Source: JANNSX01 sp041397825 (lineage in GTDB: Bacteria; Pseudomonadota; Alphaproteobacteria; Rhizobiales; Hyphomicrobiaceae). Taken from it: 64,000 nucleotides of DNA. Made by a program: the position numbers and the translations under genes. The notes under the pieces are model-generated. The model did not search any database, was not told the origin of the DNA, and was given only the letters and a program-made list of their open reading frames with translations. The stretch lies in assembly GCA_041397825.1 (NCBI GenBank), contig JAWKVX010000004.1, positions 496,001 to 560,000 of the forward strand, read 5' to 3'. This document shows, piece after piece, positions 20,724 to 30,408 of this stretch. Each line of letters begins with the position of its first letter. Position 1 is the stretch's first letter.

Positions 20724-23321
20724 TCACGGCGACCAAGGCACGGTTTTGAGCGGTGGAAAGCCCGCCTCGGCCATCAGCCGGGTCCGGCAGGTCAGCAGGA
20801 TAACCTGATGATCCTTCGAGGCGTCTCGAAGCAGATCGAGCATCCTGAGCAGCCGCTCGTCGTCGGCATAGACGAGCGCATCGTCGAGAATGAGGGGCAC
20901 GTGCCGGCCGGCGGCGGCAAGGATGCCGGCGAACGCCAGGTGCACCAAGACGGCAATCTGCTCCCGCGTCCCGGTCGAGAGCCGCTCGATCGGCTCGGTT
21001 CGCCCGCGCCGCACCAGGCCGTTGATGCCGAGCGTCTCGGCGAGTGCTGCGCCCTCCGCGCCGAGCACCGCCTCCAACCCTGGGCGCAGCCGCTCGACGA
21101 CTGGCGCCAGGTAGCGTGCGGCGCTCGTCGCCGACACCTGGTCGAAGGTCTTGACGAGCAGGCCGAGGCCGGCGATCTCGGTCTCGGTCTCCGCCACATC
21201 GCGCCGGGCCCGCTGGAGCTCGCCATGGAGCTGATCCCGTGTGCTCTCCGCTGCCGCCTCGGCCTCGCGCTCGATCAGCCCTTCGAGGCGCGCAGATTCC
21301 CGCTCGATCTCGTGCAGACGCTCGGTCGCGCGCTGTCGTGTCGAGGCCAGCCTGGTCCGCTCGGCGCGAAGCCTGTGCAGCTCCTCGGCCGGGAGGCGAC
21401 GCTGCTGCAGGAGCGCCACGGTCTCGGCGGCATCGCCGGCCTCGCGGCTGGCATCCTCTGCGGCCCGTCGGGCATCCGAGCTCCGCACCTTCCAGTCGGC
21501 GATCGGCGGCAGCTCGGCCAGGAGCGCTTGGAGTGTGCGCTGCCGATCCTCGCCGCGGGCGCGCTCGATGGTCTGGCGCGCCAGGGCCTCCGACAGGACC
21601 GCACGGGCCGCCTCGTGCCGGGTCCGGAGGTCGGCGACGCGGCGCTGTATTGCAGCCAGTCGCTGCTGAGGCGTCTCATCGCCTTCGCCTGATGTCGTAG
21701 GGGTGACCCCTTGCGGCCCGAGCGCGCCGAGCGCCATCACAGCGTCACGGAGAGCATCGAGGCCTTGTGGCGCCAGGGCGTCGAGCCGGATGGCCGCCTC
21801 GCGCTCTCGCCGCTCGGCATCGATCCGCTCTGTCGCCAGGTTGCGGGCGGTCTCGACGTCCTTTGCGCCCGCCTCGGTGAGACATTTCGCGAGGTCCCGT
21901 CGCGATTGCGTCAGCGCCTTCGCCGCGCCGTCCCGCTCGGTATCCGCCGGCGGTCCGATCCGGATCTCGGCGACATCCGGAAGCGACAGCACCAGCGGTT
22001 GCTCCAGCCGGAACGTCCGGTTGCCGGTCATCGGCGCGCCGTCGCTCAGGATCCTGCCTTCCGCACCTGGGGCAAGCCGCACCTCGACCACGGGCGCCCA
22101 CACGGAGACGCGTGCCTCCGCCACCGCGATCGCACGTGCCGCGGCGTCGATGCGGGCAAGCAGCTCCGGCGTGACGCCATTGAGGCCGACGGCTTGCGAC
22201 CATCGACGCCGTGTTGCGTCGATGGTAGATGCCTCCGCGAGGCGCGCTTTCAATCGCGCATGCTCACGGGCACGATCCGCCTGAGCGACCGCCTCGGCCT
22301 CCTGACGCTCCTCCGCCAGCGCGGCATGCACTGCTATCGCGGCGCTCTCCGCCGCCCTCTCGAGGTCCCCGAGCTCCGCCGTGAGCTGCTTCCCGGCGTC
22401 GACGAGACCTGCCAGCTCCCGATCGAGCCGCGCGGCCTCCGCGATGCGGTGCTCGAGGCGCTGGGACGTGTCGGCAAGCTGCACGGCGATCTGCTTGCGA
22501 TGCTCGCGACGCTCGGTCGCCAGGTCGATGTCGCGACCGAGACGCTCGTCCTCGGCGAGGATGCGCTCCAGAGCGTGCAACGCCTCGGTTTGTCCGGCCA
22601 GCATCGCGGCGTCGGTCAGCACGGCGACCTCGTCCCGCAACCGGCCCAGCGCCGTCAGATGCTCTTCGGCCGATCGGGCCAGCTCCACAGCCTCCGCATA
22701 GCGCGCCTCCAGATCGGCGACACGCTCGAGTTGAGCTTTGTAGGTGCCGCGCGGTCGGCGTTGCTGGCCGGACACCATCGACTCGAGCGCCTTCTCCGCC
22801 GCGCGCCGGACCGCCTGTGCCCGCTCACCGCCCGTCGCCATCGACAATTCCTGCTCGATCGAGGCGACCAAGAGGTCGCGCCCTGCCAGTTCCGGTGGCA
22901 GCGGCTGGAGGGCCTCGCGCTGGCGCACCCACACGAGGCCCGGTCCGACATCGGCACCGATGATGGCCCTGACGCGCTCCTCGGCATCGGCGTTTCGGAC
23001 GACCTCGCCGGACCCGAGCGCACACAGCTCCGCCATCCGGCCGTGGAAAAGCTGCTTGCGATACCGCCAGTGTTGGCCGGCGCTCTCGAAGTCGGCCTCG
23101 ATCAGCGGCGCACCGCCGGTGTAGGGCTGCAACTCGTCCTTGAGCTTCTGGCTGTCGGTCCGGTAGCTCTCGAGAAACAAGGCTTCGATGGCACGGAAGA
23201 GCGTTGACTTGCCGGCTTCGTTCGCTCCGGCCAGAACGTCGAGCGCGCCGCTCAATCCCTCGACAGCGATCGGCTCACGAAAACAGCCGAGTTCGCGGAC
23301 CCGTACCGCCCGGAGCTTCAT
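20724..23321 (-). CDS. Rad50/SbcC-like (YhaN-type) AAA ATPase
   Basis: 865 residues. Walker A is AGANEAGKST (residues 31-40) and a long heptad-rich coiled-coil middle runs from about 200 to 720. The C-terminal ATPase half has the signature LSTGTREQIAVLVHLAF and Walker B LILDDALVYADD, ending in ILLTCRTR. It is shorter than classical SbcC, and I see no CxxC zinc hook at the coil tip, which is the YhaN-like arrangement. It overlaps the nuclease gene by four bases (23318-23321), so the two subunits are translationally coupled and probably form an Mre11/Rad50-type DNA end-processing complex. Confidence 0.85.
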   Translation of the reverse strand: MKLRAVRVRELGCFREPIAVEGLSGALDVLAGANEAGKSTLFRAIEALFLESYRTDSQKLKDELQPYTGGAPLIEADFESAGQHWRYRKQLFHGRMAELCALGSGEVVRNADAEERVRAIIGADVGPGLVWVRQREALQPLPPELAGRDLLVASIEQELSMATGGERAQAVRRAAEKALESMVSGQQRRPRGTYKAQLERVADLEARYAEAVELARSAEEHLTALGRLRDEVAVLTDAAMLAGQTEALHALERILAEDERLGRDIDLATERREHRKQIAVQLADTSQRLEHRIAEAARLDRELAGLVDAGKQLTAELGDLERAAESAAIAVHAALAEERQEAEAVAQADRAREHARLKARLAEASTIDATRRRWSQAVGLNGVTPELLARIDAAARAIAVAEARVSVWAPVVEVRLAPGAEGRILSDGAPMTGNRTFRLEQPLVLSLPDVAEIRIGPPADTERDGAAKALTQSRRDLAKCLTEAGAKDVETARNLATERIDAERREREAAIRLDALAPQGLDALRDAVMALGALGPQGVTPTTSGEGDETPQQRLAAIQRRVADLRTRHEAARAVLSEALARQTIERARGEDRQRTLQALLAELPPIADWKVRSSDARRAAEDASREAGDAAETVALLQQRRLPAEELHRLRAERTRLASTRQRATERLHEIERESARLEGLIEREAEAAAESTRDQLHGELQRARRDVAETETEIAGLGLLVKTFDQVSATSAARYLAPVVERLRPGLEAVLGAEGAALAETLGINGLVRRGRTEPIERLSTGTREQIAVLVHLAFAGILAAAGRHVPLILDDALVYADDERLLRMLDLLRDASKDHQVILLTCRTRLMAEAGFPPLKTVPWSP

Positions 23322-24436
23322 GGGCCGGCCTGCGCGACCAGCCGGAACAGGATTTCGAGGGCTCGACCTGCTGGAGCCGCGGGTCGCCCCTCATCGCCTC
23401 GAATGGCGACAAGCTGCCGAGCCACCGCCTCGAGGTCGTTGCCGCTGCCGAGCTCGGCCAGATCGTCCCGATCCGGGAGGACGGCGAACGCATCCCGGTC
23501 GAGATCGAGGTGGAACAGTCGTTCTGCGAGGCGGGCAAGCGTCGCAAGGCATTTGCCATGCTCCAGGATCGGAGCCGCTCCGGAAAGTCTCAATCGCAAG
23601 AGCAGCCTATCGAGCCCGCCGGCCGTCTCGGCCACGCGGGTCACGAAGCGCTCCACGTCTTCGGTCTTGTGGGCCTCGAGCGTCGCTCCGAGCCAATGGA
23701 ACCGCTTGGTCGCGATCGCACGGACCTCTGGCAAGGCGGAAGGACCTTTGATCGTCACCGCCAGCACCTGGCCTGAGCGGTTGCCGAGATAGCGGTCGGG
23801 CTCGGGCGCTCCCGAGTACCAGGTCGCCGGGTTGATCTCGTTCGTACCGTGCCAGTCACCGAGCGCCAGATAGGCGAGCCCCGCCGATCGTGCGCGGTCC
23901 TCAGCGATCAAGGCGGAAGCCTCGCTCTCGGTGCCGAAACCCTGGACCGAGCCGTGCGCCAGACCGATGCGAACGTCGTCCGGAGCGGTGGCAGCGCTGT
24001 CCATCCAGGCCGTCGGATCCGAGGCCCGAGTGCGGGACTGGAGGGGAGCCGGAAGCAGGACGGCACCTTGGCCGAGCGCCATCGGCCTGGCCTCCCGGCA
24101 GATCATCAGGTTTCCGGGCGTGCCGCTCCGGGTGAGCCGCTCGTAGATCCCCCCGGGCCGGTCGGCGTCGTGATTGCCCGGCAGCAGGATCCAGAAGAGG
24201 TCGGCATGCGCCTTGAGCCGCTCGATGAGATGCGCTGTCTCCCGCGCCGGCAGCGTCTCATTGTCGTAGACGTCGCCCGCGACCAGGACATGGCTCGCCC
24301 CGTCCTGCCGCGCCGCCTCGGCGATCCGGTCGATCGCCGACAGGCGGGCATCGCGCAGCACGCCCTGCCGGTCAGGTGGAAAGCCACCAAAGCTTTTCCC
24401 GATATGCCAGTCGGAGGTGTGAATGAAACGGAGCAT
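23318..24436 (-). CDS. Mre11/SbcD-like (YhaO-type) metallophosphoesterase nuclease
   Basis: 372 residues from the ATG at 24436, the start of the family-typical MLRFIHTSDWHIG (metal ligands D9 and H11). Further metal motifs are GDVYDNE and LLPGNHDAD, and a histidine in LAHGSVQG. The frame is open 126 bp further upstream, but that extension does not look like the family. The nuclease would process DNA ends together with the ATPase encoded by the overlapping next gene. The usual sbcCD pair is a housekeeping repair system; here a protease-SGNH gene is appended 65 bp downstream, which is unusual. Confidence 0.86.
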   Translation of the reverse strand: MLRFIHTSDWHIGKSFGGFPPDRQGVLRDARLSAIDRIAEAARQDGASHVLVAGDVYDNETLPARETAHLIERLKAHADLFWILLPGNHDADRPGGIYERLTRSGTPGNLMICREARPMALGQGAVLLPAPLQSRTRASDPTAWMDSAATAPDDVRIGLAHGSVQGFGTESEASALIAEDRARSAGLAYLALGDWHGTNEINPATWYSGAPEPDRYLGNRSGQVLAVTIKGPSALPEVRAIATKRFHWLGATLEAHKTEDVERFVTRVAETAGGLDRLLLRLRLSGAAPILEHGKCLATLARLAERLFHLDLDRDAFAVLPDRDDLAELGSGNDLEAVARQLVAIRGDEGRPAAPAGRALEILFRLVAQAGP

Positions 24437-24491
24437 GATGTGAGGCTGTAGGAAGGATGGGCAGCAAAGGAAAGCACCAAACGGCCCGGCG

Positions 24492-24566
24492 ACTCGTGCA
24501 ATAGGCCGACTGAGTCGTGCAATTTTAAGGGCGGCCGGCCTGTGATCAGGTCGGCACCACACGAGT
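24492..24566. repeat. Direct repeat TCGTGCAAT with 20-bp period plus inverted copy
   Basis: TCGTGCAAT occurs at 24494-24502 and 24514-24522, exactly 20 bp apart (two helical turns). The related heptamer ACTCGTG at 24492-24498 recurs inverted as CACGAGT at 24560-24566. Same-face repeats upstream of the nuclease operon start suggest a regulator binding site. The regulator is unknown. Confidence 0.4.
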
Positions 24567-24672
24567 TGCAGAACAAACCAGCAATACCATTCCCACCTCG
24601 CTGGAATTTTCGCATTTGCATTTCGATAACCATGACGTTTGCGACTCTCTCAGGTTTATTCTTCCCGCAATC

Positions 24673-24701
24673 TTGAGCTCCTAGGGTGCCGCTCACATAC
24701 T
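24673..24701 (+). promoter_or_regulatory. Putative sigma70 promoter of cysH
   Basis: -35 TTGAGC (24673-24678), 17-bp spacer, -10 CATACT (24696-24701), four of six matches each. The predicted start lies about 36 bp before the cysH ATG, leaving room for the GAGG ribosome site. It is supported by position and spacing only. Confidence 0.33.
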
Positions 24702-24743
24702 GGACCAATAGCTTTGTGAAAACTGGCTGGGGCAGAGGCTGGC

Positions 24744-25505
24744 ATGAGCGCGCACCTGGGACGAGGAGCCGATGGTTACCGGGAACCTGTCACGAGGGCG
24801 GCGGCGCTCAGGGAGCTCTATGGCTCGCTTGCCGCCATCGACCTGCTTGCCGCCGTGATCGAGCGCGAGTTCCCTGGGCGCATCGCCCTCGTCTCCTCGT
24901 TCGGCGCCGAGTCGGCCGTGCTTCTGCACCTCGTCAGCCAGATCGACCGGCACCTGCCCGTCTTGTTCCTGGAGACCGGGCAGCATTTCAGTGAGACACT
25001 TCGCTATCGGGACACGCTGGTCGAGCGGCTCCGTTTGACCGATGTCCGCCCGATTCATCCGGCCAAGGCGGACATCGCGCGCGAGGACCCTGAGGGCTAT
25101 CTGCACCTCGCCGATCCAGACCGATGCTGCGCCCTTCGCAAGGTCCTGCCGTTGGCCGACGCGCTCACCCCGTTCACAGCCTGGATCTCCGGCCGTAAGC
25201 GCTTCCAGGCCACCACGCGCCAGCGACTTCCCACCATCGAGGCCGATGCGACGCATGTGAAGATCAATCCCATCGCGCACTGGCGGCCCGAGGACCTCAC
25301 CGCCTACATGACGACGCACGCCTTGCCGGTGCACGCGCTGGTCGCTGCGGGCTACCCGTCGATCGGCTGCGCTCCCTGCACGGCTCGCGTCGAAGCTGGG
25401 GAAGGCGACCGCGCCGGGCGCTGGCGGGGCCGTCAGAAGACGGAGTGCGGCATCCACGCCCCGGAACCAACCGGAACCCCTATGCCGGACCTGGCACTGG
25501 CGTGA
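24744..25505 (+). CDS. cysH: Phosphoadenylyl/adenylyl-sulfate reductase
   Basis: 253 residues. Reduces activated sulfate (APS or PAPS) to sulfite with thioredoxin or glutaredoxin. The SSFGAESAVLLH loop near residue 52 is the PP-loop. Cysteines in DRCCALRK and CAPCTARV form the CC...CxxC iron-sulfur site of the APS-using subclass, and the catalytic cysteine is in TECGIH near the C-terminus. The cluster cysteines make APS reductase activity more likely than PAPS. Sulfite would pass to the CysI-like reductase encoded about 2 kb downstream, whose siroheme comes from CysG. The separate promoter region before cysG suggests two transcription units. Confidence 0.93.
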   Translation: MSAHLGRGADGYREPVTRAAALRELYGSLAAIDLLAAVIEREFPGRIALVSSFGAESAVLLHLVSQIDRHLPVLFLETGQHFSETLRYRDTLVERLRLTDVRPIHPAKADIAREDPEGYLHLADPDRCCALRKVLPLADALTPFTAWISGRKRFQATTRQRLPTIEADATHVKINPIAHWRPEDLTAYMTTHALPVHALVAAGYPSIGCAPCTARVEAGEGDRAGRWRGRQKTECGIHAPEPTGTPMPDLALA

Positions 25506-25510
25506 GCGAG

Positions 25511-25530
25511 CCTGTGGTCGGGACCACAGG
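25511..25530 (+). terminator. Perfect 9-bp hairpin after cysH
   Basis: CCTGTGGTC pairs perfectly with GACCACAGG across a 2-nt spacer (25520-25521), starting 6 bp after the cysH stop. The tight loop would open in RNA to a 4-nt loop with an 8-bp stem. No U-tract follows, so termination is uncertain. It may instead be a dyad operator for the downstream cysG promoter. Confidence 0.4.
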
Positions 25531-25750
25531 AATGGGCCTGCTGTCCAAGCCCTGAGCCGCGCAGTTTTCTGCTCTGATCGGACGATCTTGAGAAATTGGT
25601 TTCGAGAACTTGGTCAATGCGCCATATCTTGTTCCTTATTTTGCGCTTTTGTCTGCGCCTAATAGAATAGTTTTGCTCGTTCTGCTATGTCTGGGCATGG
25701 CGGATCGAGCCTTGCCCCGAGTGCCAAACGGACGAGCATCAGGGATGATC
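25531..25750 (+). promoter_or_regulatory. Noncoding leader region upstream of the cysG operon
   Basis: About 220 bp without a convincing gene. The segment 25590-25690 is strikingly AT-rich for this chromosome (for example TTCCTTATTTTGC, CTAATAGAATAG) and is the likely promoter or activator zone of cysG-DUF2849-cysI-DUF934. No unambiguous -35/-10 pair with good spacing stands out. An open frame through it encodes only a hydrophobic, low-support peptide. Confidence 0.4.
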
Positions 25751-25834
25751 ATGAACCTCAACGCGACACCGGCTGTGGCGAGTGCAGATGACGCCCGGCG
25801 GCGGACCCTTGCGGAAGGCGAGGCCTGGGCATGA
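25751..25834 (+). CDS. Possible 27-residue leader peptide coupled to cysG
   Basis: A short frame (begins MNLNATPAVASADD) has a clean AGGGA ribosome site 5 bp before its ATG, and its TGA overlaps the cysG ATG as ATGA, the classic coupling overlap. The peptide has no cysteine or sulfur-rich run that would suggest classical attenuation and no family that I recognise. cysG has its own GGAAGG site inside this frame, so coupling may be only modulatory. Confidence 0.35.
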   Translation: MNLNATPAVASADDARRRTLAEGEAWA

Positions 25835-27294
25835 GGTACTTTCCGGTCTTCCTCGATGTCGACGCAGGCGACATCTTGATCGTCGGTGGAGGCGAGCAGG
25901 CCCTGCAAAAGCTCAGGCTGGCTCTCAAGACGACGGCGACCGTGACCATCGTCGCGGTGGATGTCACGGAACAGATCGTCGCCGAGTTGACGCCCACACG
26001 TGGCCATCTCGTCCGTCGGGCCTTCGAGCCGGCCGATGCGCTGGGCAAGACCCTGGCGTTCGTCGCAACCGGAACGGCCGCCGACGACGCCCGCATCGCC
26101 GCCCACATCCGGGACGCCAAGGTTCCGGTCAACGTCGTCGATGCACCGGCCCACTCGACCTTCATCACCCCCGCCATCGTCGATCGCGACCCCGTCGTCG
26201 TGGCGATCGGCACGGAAGGAGCCGCCCCAGTACTCGCCCGCGAGATCAAGACCAGGCTCGAGGCCTGGCTGCCCTCGGGTCTCGGCAACGTCGCGGCCCG
26301 TGCGGGGGCTCTCCGCGAGCGCATCGCCACGCTCCTTCACGACGGCGGGGCGCGCCGCCGGTTCTGGACGCGGCTGCTGGCCGGTCCTTTCCGCGCCGCC
26401 GTTCTCGCCGGTGACGATGCCACCGCCTCGATCGCCGTCGAGGAGGAGATCGGCCGCGCCACGGCGGAAGGCGTGTCCTCAGAGGGCCGGATCATTCTCA
26501 TCGGCTGCGGACCGGGCGACGCCGATCTGCTGACGCTCAAGGCCCAGCGGGCCCTGCAAGAGGCTGACGTCCTGGTCGTCGACCGTCTGGTATCACCGGG
26601 CGTCCTCGAGCACGCGCGGCGCGACGCCCGCCGGATCCACGTCGGCAAGACGCCCGGCGGTCCTTCGACCAGCCAGGACGAGATCAACCGGATCCTCGTG
26701 CGCGAGGGTCTCATGGGCCAGACGGTGGCACGTCTGAAAGGCGGCGACGCCTTCATCTTCGGACGGGCGGCCGAGGAGATCGCCGCCGTGCGCGCCGCTG
26801 GCCTCTCCGTCGAGATCATTCCTGGCATCACGGCCGCGCACGGCATCGCCGCGCACATCGGCCTGCCGCTGACCTTGCGGAGCAAGGTGCGCCAGTTCTC
26901 GGTCGCGACCGGCGCGACGGAAGCCGGAGCGGCCGAGCACGATTGGGCGAGACTCGCCGGCTCAGGTGCGGCGGCCGCCATCTATATGGGCGTCGGCGCC
27001 GCTCCGGTCATCCAGCGGGAGATGCTCCGGCACGGAGCCGATCCGTCGCTCCCGGTCGTCATCGTCGAGAACGGAACGCTCGCCGACGAACGTATCGTCG
27101 AGACGCAGCTGGCCTTGCTGAGCGGCGCCATTGATGCGCAGGCAATCAAGGGCCCCGCCATCATCTATCTGGGCCTCGGCTGGGAGTCGGCCGGCCTGAC
27201 GCGGCCCACCCAAGTCCTCGTGCACGCGTCGGCACAACCCCATCCGGGGCGTCATCCGCACGCCCCACAGGCTGAGAGGACAGTGGAGACCTAG
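25831..27294 (+). CDS. cysG: Siroheme synthase CysG (trifunctional)
   Basis: 487 residues. The N-terminal half (about 1-210) is the precorrin-2 dehydrogenase/ferrochelatase, with an NAD loop in ILIVGGGEQALQKL. The C-terminal half is uroporphyrinogen-III C-methyltransferase with LIGCGPGDADLLT, VARLKGGDAFIFGR and the ITAAHG segment. Together they turn uroporphyrinogen III into siroheme, the cofactor of the sulfite reductase encoded two genes downstream. The start overlaps the possible leader peptide stop by ATGA. The following DUF2849 gene starts one base after the stop codon, so the operon is tightly packed. Confidence 0.95.
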   Translation: MRYFPVFLDVDAGDILIVGGGEQALQKLRLALKTTATVTIVAVDVTEQIVAELTPTRGHLVRRAFEPADALGKTLAFVATGTAADDARIAAHIRDAKVPVNVVDAPAHSTFITPAIVDRDPVVVAIGTEGAAPVLAREIKTRLEAWLPSGLGNVAARAGALRERIATLLHDGGARRRFWTRLLAGPFRAAVLAGDDATASIAVEEEIGRATAEGVSSEGRIILIGCGPGDADLLTLKAQRALQEADVLVVDRLVSPGVLEHARRDARRIHVGKTPGGPSTSQDEINRILVREGLMGQTVARLKGGDAFIFGRAAEEIAAVRAAGLSVEIIPGITAAHGIAAHIGLPLTLRSKVRQFSVATGATEAGAAEHDWARLAGSGAAAAIYMGVGAAPVIQREMLRHGADPSLPVVIVENGTLADERIVETQLALLSGAIDAQAIKGPAIIYLGLGWESAGLTRPTQVLVHASAQPHPGRHPHAPQAERTVET

Positions 27295-27295
27295 C

Positions 27296-27643
27296 ATGGT
27301 GCAGGCGAAAGACATCCGGCAGGTGCTGACGGCCAATCACCTGAAAGGCGGCCATGTCGTGTTCTTGGGTGAAGGCGGCAGCTGGACCGCCTGGATCGAC
27401 GAGGCGGTCGTCGCCCGCACCAGGGAGCGAGCGGCCGAGCTCGAGAGCAAGGGGACGGAGCAGACGACGCTCAACATCGTCGTCGGGGCCTATCTCGTCG
27501 ATGTCGTCGAGGACGACGGCAAGATCCGCGCAGCCCATATCCGTGAGCATCTGCGGACGCTCGGACCGAGTGTCCGGCCGGACCTCGGCAAGCAGGCCGA
27601 CAGCCAGCAGCCGGATGTTCGCCAGGGACCGGCCTTCATCTGA
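27296..27643 (+). CDS. DUF2849 family protein
   Basis: 115 residues of a small family found almost only beside cysG and cysI in alphaproteobacteria. No enzyme motif is visible. The N-terminal half reads as a compact beta-rich domain (LTANHLKGGHVVFLGEGGSW) with an acidic C-terminal half. By position it is thought to help the sulfite reductase, for example as a small accessory or electron-transfer-associated subunit, but this is not shown. It lies one base after cysG and 24 bp before cysI. Confidence 0.85.
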   Translation: MVQAKDIRQVLTANHLKGGHVVFLGEGGSWTAWIDEAVVARTRERAAELESKGTEQTTLNIVVGAYLVDVVEDDGKIRAAHIREHLRTLGPSVRPDLGKQADSQQPDVRQGPAFI

Positions 27644-27667
27644 TCCTGAACGGGAGCACGCCAGAGC

Positions 27668-29309
<1,642 letters not shown>

Positions 29310-29323
<14 letters not shown>

Positions 29324-29786
29324 GAACGGGGCGTATGTCGAGGATGGTTGGACCCGCATCGAAGGCGAGGCGCCGCTGCCGGACGGCGGTGACGTGCTGA
29401 TCGACTGGAGCCGGCTCAAGGAGGACGCCTCTCTCCGCGTGTTCGACGGCCGGCTCGGTGTGCATCTGCCGAACACCGTCGATGCGAACGAGCTGGCGCC
29501 CTTCGTCAACCGCCTCGCGCTCGTCGCGTTCGAGTTTCCGAGCTTCACCGATGGCCGCGCCTTCAGCCAGGCCCGCGTCCTCCGACATCAGCTCGGCTTC
29601 CCCGGCGAGATCCGCGCCACCGGCAATCCGAAGGCCGACCAGGGAGCCTATCTCATCCGTTGCGGCATCGACACGTTCGAGATCAGGGGCATGCAGCCTC
29701 TGGAGACCTGGCGAGCCGCCATCGGCTCCGTCACGCGGGTCTATCAGCGCACCTACGCGGAAGGGGCGGGGACCACGAGGTCTTAG
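29310..29786 (+). CDS. DUF934 family protein, sulfite reductase-associated
   Basis: 158 residues from the ATG at 29310, which begins MPLIRNGAYVEDGW as in the family; a longer in-frame extension inside cysI is not credible. DUF934 proteins follow cysI in most proteobacterial cys operons and are annotated as oxidoreductase-like, with a conserved central stretch FPSFTDGRAFSQARVLR, present here. The start lies 14 bases inside cysI, indicating translational coupling. The biochemical role is not established. Confidence 0.88.
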
Positions 29787-29813
29787 GGCGCTTGCTCAAT
29801 GGACGGTAGCACA

Positions 29814-30095
29814 TCAGACGTGGCAGCGCCCGCCGAGATAGCTGTCGAGGAGTTCGTTGTAGCGGTCGACGCGCGCCCGCGCCTGTGAGGAGAGGGAGCG
29901 GCCGCTGGCCTGGGCGTTGATGTCGTTCTCGACGCCCTGCGCCACGAGCTTGTTCATCTCGGCCTTCGTCGCCTTGCAATCACCGCCACCGTTGAACCCG
30001 GCCGCGGGCCCCTGGGCCGAGCCCCCGCTGCACCCCTGGGCACCCAGGGCCAGTATGATGGTCCCGGCGATCGCACCAATTCGGCTCTTGGACAT
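29814..30095 (-). CDS. Small secreted lipoprotein of unknown function
   Basis: 93 residues. A signal peptide with the lipobox LGAQG-C (C22) is followed by a glycine-rich spacer and a helical C-terminal half (KATKAEMNKLVAQGVENDIN). The mature part carries only two further cysteines, possibly a disulfide. The AGGAGAGG ribosome site is strong. It sits on the opposite strand to the cys operon, facing it, and lies downstream of the caspase-like gene. No family recognised; it is most likely a real but uncharacterised envelope protein. Confidence 0.7.
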   Translation of the reverse strand: MSKSRIGAIAGTIILALGAQGCSGGSAQGPAAGFNGGGDCKATKAEMNKLVAQGVENDINAQASGRSLSSQARARVDRYNELLDSYLGGRCHV

Positions 30096-30408
30096 GCTGC
30101 AGCCTCTCCTCAGTCCTCTAACCGCTTCTCAAGCAAACCGCTGATCCCAACGCAACCGACCGGGCGTTCCCGGCCCAACTTCGCGTTGGCGCCGTAGCTG
30201 ACCGGCCACGCAGCCGAAGCATCTGCGCCCGCTTTCGGGCAATCCGACGGGTCTGTCGCGCGCCTGAGCCAGCTGCCAGCGCATTGTCCAACAAGACGGC
30301 CTCCCTTGAGAGCGCTGTACCCTCTGATGCGATCAGATCGACGCTCTCGGCCAACGAGGTTGGGCACATTCCTGCAATCCACCGGTTTGTACGAGGCCGG
30401 CAAGTGCA
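30096..30408. other. Intergenic region with no supported gene
   Basis: 313 bp between the caspase-like gene end and the lipoprotein start. A 99-codon frame on the minus strand has composition and residues unlike a protein family and no ribosome site. One small perfect dyad (CTGAT-GCG-ATCAG) is present near 30325. No tRNA, terminator with U-tract or repeat element is visible; it probably holds only the lipoprotein promoter. Confidence 0.5.

Larger units (their letters stand above)
24437..24743. other. Divergent intergenic region between sbcD-like gene and cysH
   Basis: 307 bp without a supportable gene, clearly more AT-rich than its surroundings between about 24580 and 24720. It must hold promoters for both the leftward nuclease operon and the rightward cysH. 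It contains the TCGTGCAAT direct repeats and a putative cysH promoter, listed separately. I see no terminator hairpin and no riboswitch-like structure. Confidence 0.6.

Noticed and set aside
25610..25834. 74-codon frame upstream of cysG
   Set aside because: The first two thirds cross AT-rich promoter-like DNA with no ribosome site; only the last 27 codons have one.
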